NCBI GenBank assembly: GCA_905216025.1
Contig: CAJMSE010000027.1
Location: 1 to 28,999 of the forward strand
DNA from: an uncultured bacterium
Lineage (GTDB): Bacteria; Bacteroidota; Bacteroidia; Bacteroidales; Bacteroidaceae
Reading direction: 5' to 3'
DNA length: 28,999 nt
In this document: one piece after another, positions 13,193 to 21,765 of the stretch
Position numbering within the stretch: position 1 is the first letter of the stretch
How the letters are laid out: each line of letters opens with the position of its first letter
Position numbers and translations under genes: made by a program
The notes under the pieces: generated by a model
The model's input: only the letters and a program-made list of their open reading frames with translations
Database searches by the model: none
What the model was told of the DNA's origin: nothing

Positions 13193-14378
13193 ATGGACTT
13201 GCTTGTATTATTTCATCAATCAAAAACAAGGGCTACTTACCGTAGGGGCGTATTATCGCTTTTTTTGATGCTGTTTGCATCTTTGCCATGTAATGCTTTT
13301 TTACCCCCCCCCGATTCAATTACCAGATACGACGCACATATTTATCGGTAAAATATTATTTCCGAAAGCCTCTGCTGTCGTTTCATGCGATTTTGCCGGA
13401 AATCACCTGCATATAGATTCAATTGGTTCTTTCCTTGCAAGTTCCGAAAAGCGAAACTTCCTGAGCGTGAAAGTTATAGGTTCCTATTCTCCGGAGGGGA
13501 AATATGCTTTCAACACCAGACTGGCCAAGGCGCGCGCTTCGGCAATGGCCGATATCGTAAAGGGATTAAATCCGTCTCTCAACCCGGTGACTTCCATCAG
13601 CCATCCGTTGCGGGGCAAAGATTTCAAGCAACAGCGTTTTGCAGAGTTGCAGGTCGTATATCAGAATATCCGGGAGAATATAACAGCAAACGACACTATT
13701 TCGCCGGTGGAAGAAAATGCCGTACGAAACCCCGGAAGCATCATTGACGCGGTGAATGCCGATAGGGGCACGACCGTTGATAACGGAACCACGGACAGCA
13801 ATCCTGTTGCCGCACGATGCGGGTCCATAAGCGACAGGCTGTTCCTCACCACCAATATGCTATATGATGCGGCACTTGTTCCGAACATAGGTGTCGGCAT
13901 GAGCGTCACCGACAGAATCACGGTCATGGCCGACTGGATGTGCGCATGGTGGAGCAACCGCGACAAGCGGCGATATTGGAGGATATATGGCGGCGATATA
14001 GAGGCAAGATACCGTATAGGCAAACGCTCTGGACATTCTCCGCTTGCCGGTCATCATGTGGGCGTCTATTGCTCAATGGCCTGCTATGACTTTCAGACAG
14101 GGCGCAACCATAAAGGCGTACTCTCGGACAAATACAATTATGCCATGGGTGTGTCATACACATACTCGATGCCGGTAGCCACCCGTCTCAACATAGATTT
14201 CAGTCTCGGCATCGGCTATTTGTGGGGTACCTACAAGAAACACATTCCTATCGACGATTGCGATGTTTGGTTGTCAACACATAAGATGGGATGGTTCGGC
14301 CCCACAAGAGCCGGAGTCTCGCTTGTGTGGCTGATAGGAAATTCCATAACCGACAGCAGGAAAGGAGGCGGCAGATGA
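13193..14378 (+). CDS. DUF3575 outer-membrane fimbrial accessory protein, frame split at a C9 tract
   Basis: The mature part (about 360 residues) has an OmpA-like stretch (VKVIGSYSPEGKYAFNTRLA, AKARASAMADIVKG) and then the DUF3575 barrel: TNMLYDAALVPNIGVGMSV, WMCAWWSNRDKRRYWRIYGG, GHHVGVYCSMACYDF and WFGPTRAGVSLVWLIG. DUF3575 genes commonly precede Mfa/Fim-type subunit genes. The uninterrupted mature frame can only start at TTG 13275 or ATG 13293, giving no proper signal peptide. A second frame opens at ATG 13193, downstream of a -7 box, and encodes an excellent signal peptide (YRRGVLSLFLMLFASLPCNA). It enters the C9 run at 13304-13312 and stops about 12 codons later. Loss of one C would give a continuous 394-residue protein. 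The coordinates span both parts. It overlaps the next gene by four bases (ATGA). Confidence 0.8.
13304..13312 (+). repeat. Nine-C homopolymer at the signal-peptide junction
   Basis: TTTTTTA precedes nine consecutive Cs. The signal-peptide frame and the mature frame of the DUF3575 protein differ by exactly one base across this run. C8 would join them and C9 does not. Typical site for slipped-strand length change, or for a homopolymer sequencing error. Confidence 0.85.
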
Positions 14379-15355
14379 ACGGTCTCGGATACTTGGATAA
14401 TCTGTTGTCAAAATGCCGCATCCGCCATTTTGTGGCATGCGTTCTGTCGATGCTCTTGTTTACGGGATGCACGCAGCGCGAATTATGCTATGACCATTCT
14501 CACTCGGCAAATGTAAGAATAGAGTTTGACTGGTCTGAGGCTCCGGACGCGGACCCGACGACCATGGTGGTCTATTTCTTTCCTGTCGACAACTCACAGT
14601 ATATGCGCGTTGAACTGAGCAGTGACGGGTCCGGTACGCGAAGCTGCTTTAATTCCGAAATCAAGGTGCCGGAAGGAGCATACTATGTTGTATGCCATAA
14701 TGGTGATACGGAAAATAATATTGAGAACGGCGAAATCTTTTCCGAATACAACATAACCACATACGACGACAAACTGCTGGCCCCGCTCAACAGGTCTGAC
14801 AATGCGCCGCGGCCGGAAGAGACAGACGGCCAACCGGTGCGTGCGCAGGCGAGCAGGCTATATACATATACTGTTCCGGAGCCGGTGCTGTTGGAACCGA
14901 ATGACGGCGACCCGACGGTGATAGTAATGAAACCGTGTAGAAAGAGTACGGTGATAAACGTGAAGATAGAGAATGTTATCAACATGGTGCCCGGAATGGA
15001 ATATTGTGCTGTGATATCGGGACTTGCCGAGTCATGGTTTCCGTGCACCGGCATGCCCGGCGGCAGGAATGTCATTGTGCCGCTGTTGCTCACCCCAGAT
15101 GGTCCGAACAGTCTTAAAGGAAGCGCGGAGGTGTTCGGCGACAATGCCCCGCATGACATACTGCACAGGTTCAGGCTCTACACATCAGTGAAGTATTATT
15201 ATGACTTTGATGTTACGGAGCAGATACACTCTGCTACCGACCCATACAATATAGATATAACCCTCAGCGGTGTCACGCTGCCGGACGAAAGCGACGGCAT
15301 GGGCGTGTCGGTAAAAGACTGGGGACAATCTGAAGATGTAGATATTCAAATGTAA
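14375..15355 (+). CDS. DUF5119 / FimB-Mfa2-like fimbrial anchor lipoprotein
   Basis: Encodes 326 residues. The ATG at 14375 overlaps the previous stop (ATGA) and has a strong AAAGGAGG upstream, unusual for Bacteroidetes and suggestive of translational coupling. The lipoprotein signal ends at Cys32 (SMLLFTGC), followed by the DUF5119 hallmark RELCYDHSH and VRIEFDWSEAPDADPTTMVV, then YFFP. Members sit between DUF3575 and fimbrillin genes and are thought to cap or anchor the fimbrial base in the outer membrane, as FimB and Mfa2 do in Porphyromonas. The end, SVKDWGQSEDVDIQM, resembles the C-terminal strand of fimbrillin-fold proteins. The anchoring role is inferred from family and position. Confidence 0.85.
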   Translation: MNGLGYLDNLLSKCRIRHFVACVLSMLLFTGCTQRELCYDHSHSANVRIEFDWSEAPDADPTTMVVYFFPVDNSQYMRVELSSDGSGTRSCFNSEIKVPEGAYYVVCHNGDTENNIENGEIFSEYNITTYDDKLLAPLNRSDNAPRPEETDGQPVRAQASRLYTYTVPEPVLLEPNDGDPTVIVMKPCRKSTVINVKIENVINMVPGMEYCAVISGLAESWFPCTGMPGGRNVIVPLLLTPDGPNSLKGSAEVFGDNAPHDILHRFRLYTSVKYYYDFDVTEQIHSATDPYNIDITLSGVTLPDESDGMGVSVKDWGQSEDVDIQM

Positions 15356-15381
15356 GAAATAACCAATAAAATTTGTTAATT

Positions 15382-16833
15382 ATGAGAATCAAGTATTTTT
15401 CTTTAGCGATGTTGGCAACGGTAATTGCTACATCCTGTTCAAATGAAGAGGTTGTGGAGACGAATGCCGACCCGATAGGCGAGGCTATTGATTTCCGGCC
15501 TTCTGTCGGGACGACGCGTGCTACTACAACAACGATCAACAATCTCGGCTCTTTCAATGTGTATGCCAAAGGCATTCACGTTAACAGCGGTTCTTTGTTC
15601 AGTCCGTTTCTTGTAGGTGACAATGCCACTGGTAAGCCGGAAGTAGCAATGAGAGGTGCCGTTTCTGGAACTTCCGGTAAATGGACTCTTAGAAAGAATG
15701 TTTATTGGCCTTCCGACATTGACAAAGCGCTGTTCTGGGCGTTTTCCGACATGCATGTAGGCGAAGATGTCCCCGCCAGCGGCCTCTGTGTGAATGGTGT
15801 GGTGAAATTTGACAATTACTCCGGTCCTTCGATAGAAAACTACACTCCGACAAAAGAAGACCTTAAGAAGGTGGTGACTAACGATCAGGGATGGTATGAC
15901 GGAGACAATCAGAGAGACCTTGTGAGCGCATTCCGTCAGCAGACCAAGAATCCGCACGTCAATCTTGATTTCCATCATCTTCTCTCCCAGATAGAGATTA
16001 CGGCAAGCAGCAAGCGCCTGTCGGACGACAAGAACAACAGCCGCAAGGTGACGATAAAGGGAGCGTGGATAGTAAACTTGGCACCATACGGAACTCTTAG
16101 TGCCGGATTTTCATATAAGCAAGAAACTCAGGAAGCTATTGACAAACCGGTATGGACTCCTGTTACAGATGAAGATAAGTTGGAATCGTATGGTACAATC
16201 TATGTTGAAGATAGAGAAGTGCCGGTAAGTATTCAAGGTTCATCAACACCAACGACACCTCTCAACATTCTGGGTATCAACGGACGCGGTAACTTGATGC
16301 TTATCCCGCAGAAGATGCCCCAGTGGGATGGCGTAAGCACAACCACGACCGGTACTTACCTGCTGTTGCTTTGCCGTGTAGAGCTGCAGCATACCGGAGC
16401 AGTTACAGTAGAACCGGGTGAGCCTATATATCAGCCTAATGACGAGACAGGGTATCACTATCACCAGCTTTTCCCCGTAATGGATTCTTATGACGAGGCT
16501 GCCTATGGACTTTCCGCCATACCAATCCCTGTAGATTGGGCTATCGGCAAGAAATATACATATAGTCTCGATATGTGCGGTGACAATACGGGTGCCGGAA
16601 AGTATCCGCCAAACATACCTACAGACGGAACAGTGGCTGATTATCTTGCAAAGTTCATTCCCGAAAGTATAAGAGAAAGTGTGCATATTATTACCGACGT
16701 ACCGGAAGGTAAGAAAATAGGAGACTATGTGCTTGACGATCCCATCCAGTTCAATGTATCGGTAAGTAACTGGGATAATGGTGAAACATGGGTTAACGGC
16801 AGTGACAAAACAAACACTGTCGATGAACAATAA
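15382..16833 (+). CDS. Fimbrillin family protein, probable shaft subunit
   Basis: Encodes 483 residues from the ATG at 15382 (26 bases after the previous stop; the TTG at 15373 is not needed). The lipoprotein signal ends at Cys19 (TVIATSC). The propeptide SNEEVVETNADPIG leads to GTTRATTTT, where Arg46 is a plausible site for the trypsin-like processing known for FimA/Mfa1. The body fits the fimbrillin fold: NVYAKGI, WPSDIDKALFWAFSD, HHLLSQIEITASS, GYHYHQLFP and GKKYTYSLDM. The C-terminal strand NVSVSNWDNGETW could act in strand exchange between subunits. It is the first, shorter fimbrillin of the operon and is followed by a hairpin, consistent with the abundant shaft subunit; that assignment is inferred. 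Confidence 0.85.
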   Translation: MRIKYFSLAMLATVIATSCSNEEVVETNADPIGEAIDFRPSVGTTRATTTTINNLGSFNVYAKGIHVNSGSLFSPFLVGDNATGKPEVAMRGAVSGTSGKWTLRKNVYWPSDIDKALFWAFSDMHVGEDVPASGLCVNGVVKFDNYSGPSIENYTPTKEDLKKVVTNDQGWYDGDNQRDLVSAFRQQTKNPHVNLDFHHLLSQIEITASSKRLSDDKNNSRKVTIKGAWIVNLAPYGTLSAGFSYKQETQEAIDKPVWTPVTDEDKLESYGTIYVEDREVPVSIQGSSTPTTPLNILGINGRGNLMLIPQKMPQWDGVSTTTTGTYLLLLCRVELQHTGAVTVEPGEPIYQPNDETGYHYHQLFPVMDSYDEAAYGLSAIPIPVDWAIGKKYTYSLDMCGDNTGAGKYPPNIPTDGTVADYLAKFIPESIRESVHIITDVPEGKKIGDYVLDDPIQFNVSVSNWDNGETWVNGSDKTNTVDEQ

Positions 16834-16897
16834 ACAAGACATCAAACAGTGCAAGTACACGCAGTTGTTGATAGTATAATTAATAAATAGATAGCGT

Positions 16898-16934
16898 AAG
16901 GAGTGCCGCACGATAGTCGGGTGCGGCATTCCTT
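16898..16934 (+). terminator. Hairpin between shaft and tip fimbrillin genes
   Basis: A 14-bp stem (AAGGAGTGCCGCAC with GTGCGGCATTCCTT, one G-T pair) and a nine-base loop. Only a broken U-rich stretch follows (GCCTTTG), so it may be a partial terminator that lowers expression of the downstream tip gene. Confidence 0.6.
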
Positions 16935-16964
16935 GCCTTTGTAATACAAAACATAAACAGGAGT

Positions 16965-19900
16965 ATGGCACATTTCATTTATCATAGGTTCTGCGCCGGT
17001 TTCAGATATGCGGCAGTTGTTGCGGCCTCATTACTCGTATCATGTGACGATGATCTGGAAAGCGGCATATATTCAGCACAGCCCACCTTTGATGTGCATG
17101 TAAATTCGTCATGGAATAAAGGAAATGTGACCACGCGTAGCGAAACCACCGACATAAATATAGAAAAGATTTCAGACAGCGGCAATGACAGGCAGCTCTA
17201 TCTCGTGACAGAGTTGGAAACACTGGACACCTATTCCGCCCCTACAGATTGCAATGCAAAGACACGCGGCACCACAATCACGGAAAGCACCTTCCCGTTG
17301 AGTTTCGGATTATTCGCCATCTGTTATGACATGGACTCACAGATGAACAGCTCCCAAGGAACCATTTATGCCCGGAATGTGGAAATTAAAAAGCACGGCA
17401 GCGGCAATTTGTGGCAGGCGGACGGGAACGGACTCGAATGGATTGGAACAGGACGCCTGCTTTTCAACGCATACGCTCCGTACACGCCCGAAAAAAGCAA
17501 TATATCTTATTCAACCACCGGGATGCCGTGCCTGAACTTTACCGTAAATCCGGAAGTGAAAGACCAGACAGACCTGCTTACGGCAAAAGCAGACGCTCCC
17601 GGCAGGCAGGATGACGCCGTGGCACTGAACTTCAGCCATGCTCTGTCTGCCATTACGATACGCACCGGTGACGCCATGCTTGCCGGCGATATAAGCAAGG
17701 TGATTATCTCCGGCGTTCACGGTTCTGGCAAACTGGAACTAAACACCGGTACATGGACTGTTTCCGGCAATGCGGATGCCGCTTATACCGCGGAAACAGA
17801 AGTATCCCTAAGCTATGATACAGACAAGAATCCATATACCGGCAGCAACCTGAACATAGCAGGAACGGATGACGGCCTTACTTTCTTTATGATACCGCAG
17901 CAGCTTGAAGCAGATGCCAAGCTCACTATCGTATTTACCGACAAAGTATCTGCCACGGAGCGCACACTTTCCGCGCCCATAGGAGGAGGCGGGAAAAAAT
18001 GGGATGCCGGCAAACTGTATACTTACTCCATATCCTCGACAGGAGTGATAGTTACTCCTGTGCTTGAAATAAAGAAAGACAACGCATCGCTCTTCACCGG
18101 GGCGAAAGAGGAAATACCTTTTACCGGTGTCATGCATGGTCTGGATATGACGGCTTATCTTAAAGTTTTCCAGTATGACAGCGACAACAAGGAGACCAAT
18201 ATAAAGAACGTGCCCGCTGATGTAGACGTGTATTCATCCACTGACGGCGGAACAACCTGGATAAAGGGCTCATGGGATAACGATGAGACCGAAACGCAAC
18301 CGGCAGACTGCACAAAGCCACGACGTGGCTCATTGGTGCTGCAGGGGCAGAGCGTGTTTAACGGTATTCATTCGGCATACTCTTCCACCGTGAAAGGCTC
18401 ATATCAAATCCCGACAGACCTGTCAGGCACTTACAACCATCCTGCCGGTCATGAAAACGAAACCGCCAACTGCTATATCGTTACCGACCCGGGATATTTC
18501 TCCTTCCCTGCCGTTTACGGCAATGCTCTGAAAAATGAGACAAATAACACAAGCGCATACACCGTAAACCCGTCATCAACTCCGGCAGTTTCCGGATTGT
18601 CGCATTTTGTAGACCATAACAACAATAAAATAAACGGACCGTATATAACAGACCAGTTAGGCAGTGGGGAGTATGACGCCATATTGTTGTGGTCAGACTC
18701 TCCCGGATTAGTGGATAAAGTGGAATACAAATCATCAGGCAAGGGAAAAATACAGTTCCGCATACAGAAAAGCTCCATTGCAGACGGTAATGCGGTTATA
18801 GCACTGCGCAAGAAAAACGGCGACAAATATGATATTGTGTGGAGCTGGCATATATGGGTGACAAGGTCAAATCACTGCAGCGAGCCTGTGATAACGCGCT
18901 CAGAGGAAGATAGCGGCTCCGGCAATAAGACGGAGTATCATCTTATGAACTCCACTCTCGGGTATTCCCCCTCACATGGCGCGAATAAGTCGAGGCCGTT
19001 GAAGGTGAAGTTTGACTTTGAATTAAAAGGTGTTACCGGCAGTCAGATTATCTTTGACGGTCAGCAGGATGCCATCATGGCCTCTGTTTCCGGCGACAAC
19101 ACGTACTATCAGTGGGGGCGCAAGGATGCCATGCTCCCCGGTGTATATGAGAAGGCTTTTTCGAAACCTTATACATATACACCAAACGTATATGAGTTCA
19201 CCATGTATAACAAACCCATATACGACCAATATAAAGGATATGAGTTTTGCAGCTCTGTGAAGATCGGTTATGAGAAAGGAATGAATATCGGCGAGACAAT
19301 CCGGCATCCGTACGCCTTTACAATGGGAAATCCGACAGTTCCTGAGAGCGTAGACAAATTCCGCAACTATTGGCACTCATTGAGGGGTGCCAATTATGCG
19401 GCTACGGATACAACATTGCATAATATTTGGAATTCAACCGCTTATCAGTATGGAGGCGTTTATAACGAAGCCGAGAGAATTTATAATAACCAGAAAGTGA
19501 CAAAAACCATTTACGACCCATGCCCGCCGGGCTTTAACGTGCCTAACACAAACGCTTTTAGGGGCATGGCAAGTCAGATATTCAAGAATTATTATGATAA
19601 TAAAATGCCCGATGACGGTAGCTTCTATTGGGATTCCGATTCAAAATGCTGGGTTGCTTCCACAGAATACGGGAACCAAGGCGTCAAGGTGAGAATTTAT
19701 CCAACGGGAGTGCGCGACTATTGCCTGACAGCAGCCAATTGGCCGTCCAGGCCATCCGCTTTTAATTTAAATTCAACATGGCCGGCATTCAGTAACGTGA
19801 CATATATCGCGACAACTACACTTCAAACCAACGGAAGGTGTTTGATTTTCTACGCTGATAACAGAAGAAAATATAACATAGGCAGCGGTACGGAAATAGC

Positions 19901-19997
19901 AAACGGATATCATTTGTGCGGACATTCCAATACGTCCAGTACTTCTTACGGATTTACCGTATGGCCGGAATTCAGTGGCACACAGACGCCTTTGTAA
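16965..19997 (+). CDS. Large fimbrillin-family lipoprotein with C-terminal FISUMP-like region, probable tip adhesin
   Basis: Encodes 1010 residues. ACAGGAGT precedes the ATG at 16965. The lipoprotein signal ends at Cys27 (AASLLVSC), followed by a propeptide with VTTRS (Arg58), a possible protease maturation site as in fimbrillins. Residues about 60-360 match fimbrillin modules (FGLFAICYDMD, LLFNAYAPYTPE, NFSHALSAITIRTGD, FFMIPQQLE, WDAGKLYTYSIS). Around residues 500-530 ANCYIVTDPGYFSFPAVYGN begins a second module. Near residue 850 TIYDPCPPGFNVPN is the motif of FISUMP-type (Fibrobacter major paralogous) domains, and the end (FTVWPEFSGTQTPL) is typical of that class. Position last in the operon, great length and modular form suggest a tip or adhesin subunit; ligand unknown. 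Confidence 0.82.
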   Translation: MAHFIYHRFCAGFRYAAVVAASLLVSCDDDLESGIYSAQPTFDVHVNSSWNKGNVTTRSETTDINIEKISDSGNDRQLYLVTELETLDTYSAPTDCNAKTRGTTITESTFPLSFGLFAICYDMDSQMNSSQGTIYARNVEIKKHGSGNLWQADGNGLEWIGTGRLLFNAYAPYTPEKSNISYSTTGMPCLNFTVNPEVKDQTDLLTAKADAPGRQDDAVALNFSHALSAITIRTGDAMLAGDISKVIISGVHGSGKLELNTGTWTVSGNADAAYTAETEVSLSYDTDKNPYTGSNLNIAGTDDGLTFFMIPQQLEADAKLTIVFTDKVSATERTLSAPIGGGGKKWDAGKLYTYSISSTGVIVTPVLEIKKDNASLFTGAKEEIPFTGVMHGLDMTAYLKVFQYDSDNKETNIKNVPADVDVYSSTDGGTTWIKGSWDNDETETQPADCTKPRRGSLVLQGQSVFNGIHSAYSSTVKGSYQIPTDLSGTYNHPAGHENETANCYIVTDPGYFSFPAVYGNALKNETNNTSAYTVNPSSTPAVSGLSHFVDHNNNKINGPYITDQLGSGEYDAILLWSDSPGLVDKVEYKSSGKGKIQFRIQKSSIADGNAVIALRKKNGDKYDIVWSWHIWVTRSNHCSEPVITRSEEDSGSGNKTEYHLMNSTLGYSPSHGANKSRPLKVKFDFELKGVTGSQIIFDGQQDAIMASVSGDNTYYQWGRKDAMLPGVYEKAFSKPYTYTPNVYEFTMYNKPIYDQYKGYEFCSSVKIGYEKGMNIGETIRHPYAFTMGNPTVPESVDKFRNYWHSLRGANYAATDTTLHNIWNSTAYQYGGVYNEAERIYNNQKVTKTIYDPCPPGFNVPNTNAFRGMASQIFKNYYDNKMPDDGSFYWDSDSKCWVASTEYGNQGVKVRIYPTGVRDYCLTAANWPSRPSAFNLNSTWPAFSNVTYIATTTLQTNGRCLIFYADNRRKYNIGSGTEIANGYHLCGHSNTSSTSYGFTVWPEFSGTQTPL

Positions 19998-20317
19998 GCA
20001 AATAAGGAGATAACTGGAAAAGGCATATAATGGCTTTTTGGCACTTTAGATGATGTATTGCGCATTTTTTTATGCGTATTACAGATTTGCAGATGTATGA
20101 GAAAACGACAAGAAAAGAGCTGTATTAAGTTTTTTTAACCGTAAAAAAGATACGATAACCGTCGTATTTGTTTACATTTGCAAACAAAAGGATGGATAGT
20201 GGCTTTTCATCAGTCGTATCGGTGATTTCCCGCTACCGGATAAAAGAGTAGAAAACTAAGCTTCGACGTCTTTTCGATAAGCGCCAAAGTGCAATTAACT
20301 AATAATAAGTAAGATTT
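19998..20317. other. 320-base intergenic region between tip gene and third LruC gene
   Basis: No gene is visible. It contains a weak hairpin with a T-run (20057-20080, GCGCAT TTTTTT ATGCGT), the -7 box at 20173-20180, and then a leader of about 130 bases in which I recognise no riboswitch or ORF. Confidence 0.5.
20173..20180 (+). promoter_or_regulatory. Bacteroidetes -7 box (TACATTTG) inside a small palindrome
   Basis: Matches TAnnTTTG. The box is bracketed by TTTGTTT (20167-20173) and AAACAAA (20182-20188), a perfect 7-bp inverted repeat that could be an operator. It gives the third LruC gene its own promoter. Confidence 0.6.
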
Positions 20318-21562
20318 ATGAGAAAAGGTATTTTATCCTATGCAGTTGCCGTGATGGCAGTCTGTGCGGCAGTGTCGGGTTGCTCAAGCCATGATGATTT
20401 CTTCGACGGGAGTAGCGATGCAAAGAAGAATCAGTATGAAATTTCTTTCAAAAACACTTTTGGCGCCATCGACCCGACACAGGACTGGGGATTCGGCGGT
20501 ACGAGAGGAGCCAACACGAACCTTAACCAGTGGTTTGATCCTAACTACTATGCATTGGAGGAGCCGGCGCCCATCACTCAGGAAGAGCACGACAAGGTGC
20601 TTGCAGCGTTCAGCCGCGAGATTTCTCGCGATGAGAGCGAGAACGTGAACTGGTCCGACTTCTTCGTGCAGCATGTACATAAAGGCACGGTCACAACCAA
20701 GACATGGCCCGACCAGAACGGTGGAGTGAAAGACATAGTCGGCGGCGATTATATGGACCATCTCTATACGAGGAAGACCGAAAACGGCAATGCCGTGGAT
20801 GAGCACGTCAACAATTTCAACGCTGCCAACGGCAGCATCATGCTCATGCAGAACAGCGGCACCGAGAGTTTCGGCTATCATAACAGCCTCGACAATAATA
20901 TACGCTTCGGCGAATACGTCATCCTTGAGATAGACGGCTCATACTATGTGGGCTTCGACTTCAATGCCTTCACGAGCGACGAGCGTCAGAATAAGGGCTA
21001 TCTTTATGGCGACAGGAACGCCGACGGCGACGGAATATATAACGACTGGATTGTTAAGATCAGTCCGGCTGTATATCAGGGAGCAAGCCGCATCGTATGC
21101 GAGGACCTCGGAACGATTGGCGACTTCGACTTCAACGATGTAGTTTTCGACGCTGCCAAGGCCGACGGACAGTGGGTTATCACGGCTCATGCAGCCGGAG
21201 GAACGCTCTCTCTGAGTGTCGGCGGTAAGGAGATACACGAGGCTTTCGGCGTGCCGACAGGCACGATGGTCAATACCGGCGGCGGTAGCGTAAGCCGTCC
21301 GATAGCCATCTTCCGCATCCCGGGCACTGAAAGTATCAAGGATATCAACATTACCGTCAAGGAGACGAACGGTGCCGTGCACGTGCTCGATGCCAAGGTG
21401 GGCGAGGCTCCGCAGAAGATATGCGTGCCGACGACGTTCCGCTGGTGTATCGAGAAGACCAGCATCAAGGCCGCTTACCCCGGTTTCGCAGCCTGGGTGA
21501 ACAGCAAGAACGAGAATATGGCATGGTATACGGAGTTCGTAGAAGGAACAGTAATGAAATAA
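20318..21562 (+). CDS. LruC-domain (DUF4842) lipoprotein downstream of the fimbrial operon
   Basis: Encodes 414 residues. The lipoprotein signal ends at Cys22 (AVCAAVSGC). Residues 48-58 (FGAIDPTQDWG) carry the shared IDPxQDW motif. The region of about 60-250 lacks a beta-helix and contains ENVNWSDFFVQHV and FGEYVILEIDGSYYVGFDF. The LruC domain starts at about residue 257 (IVCEDLGTIGDFDFNDVVFD) and runs to the end, with AAYPGFAAWVNSKNENMAWY then TEFVEGTVMK. The Asp-rich DxDFNDV core suggests ion binding, but this is not proven. It has its own promoter and a strong terminator, so it forms a single-gene transcription unit next to the fimbrial genes. Probable surface lipoprotein of unknown function. 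Confidence 0.87.
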   Translation: MRKGILSYAVAVMAVCAAVSGCSSHDDFFDGSSDAKKNQYEISFKNTFGAIDPTQDWGFGGTRGANTNLNQWFDPNYYALEEPAPITQEEHDKVLAAFSREISRDESENVNWSDFFVQHVHKGTVTTKTWPDQNGGVKDIVGGDYMDHLYTRKTENGNAVDEHVNNFNAANGSIMLMQNSGTESFGYHNSLDNNIRFGEYVILEIDGSYYVGFDFNAFTSDERQNKGYLYGDRNADGDGIYNDWIVKISPAVYQGASRIVCEDLGTIGDFDFNDVVFDAAKADGQWVITAHAAGGTLSLSVGGKEIHEAFGVPTGTMVNTGGGSVSRPIAIFRIPGTESIKDINITVKETNGAVHVLDAKVGEAPQKICVPTTFRWCIEKTSIKAAYPGFAAWVNSKNENMAWYTEFVEGTVMK

Positions 21563-21609
21563 AGAAAGAACAAACAACTATTAGATTTAAGGTTAATTTT
21601 TTTGTTGGG

Positions 21610-21642
21610 GCGGCTGGTGCGTGATGCATCGGCCGCTTTTTT
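21610..21642 (+). terminator. Strong intrinsic terminator
   Basis: An 11-bp stem (GCGGCTGGTGC with GCATCGGCCGC, two G-T pairs) and five-base loop are followed by six Ts. It ends the third LruC transcript 48 bases after its stop. Confidence 0.85.
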
Positions 21643-21653
21643 CTTCCTTTTAT

Positions 21654-21684
21654 TTTGCCGTTAACCTTAATTGGATTAACTTTG
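21654..21684 (+). promoter_or_regulatory. Bacteroidetes promoter: TTTG (21654-21657), 19 bp, TAACTTTG (21677-21684)
   Basis: Both boxes are present with consensus 19-base spacing, directly after the terminator. It should drive the nucleoside-recognition membrane protein gene. Confidence 0.8.
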
Positions 21685-21765
21685 CACCGTATTATATAAA
21701 TATGTGTCCTGCCGGTTTGCGCAGCCGCCGCTATGGCGTTGCGCCCCGGAGGGAAAAGAAGCAAG

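Noticed and set aside
13275..13303. TTG 13275 or ATG 13293 as the genuine start of the DUF3575 protein
   Set aside because: Neither gives a signal peptide for an outer-membrane family, while the out-of-frame ATG 13193 does and follows a promoter; kept only as the literal reading of this sequence.
20187..20317. Riboswitch in the long leader of the third LruC gene
   Set aside because: No recognisable aptamer pattern or terminator/anti-terminator pair could be found by eye.
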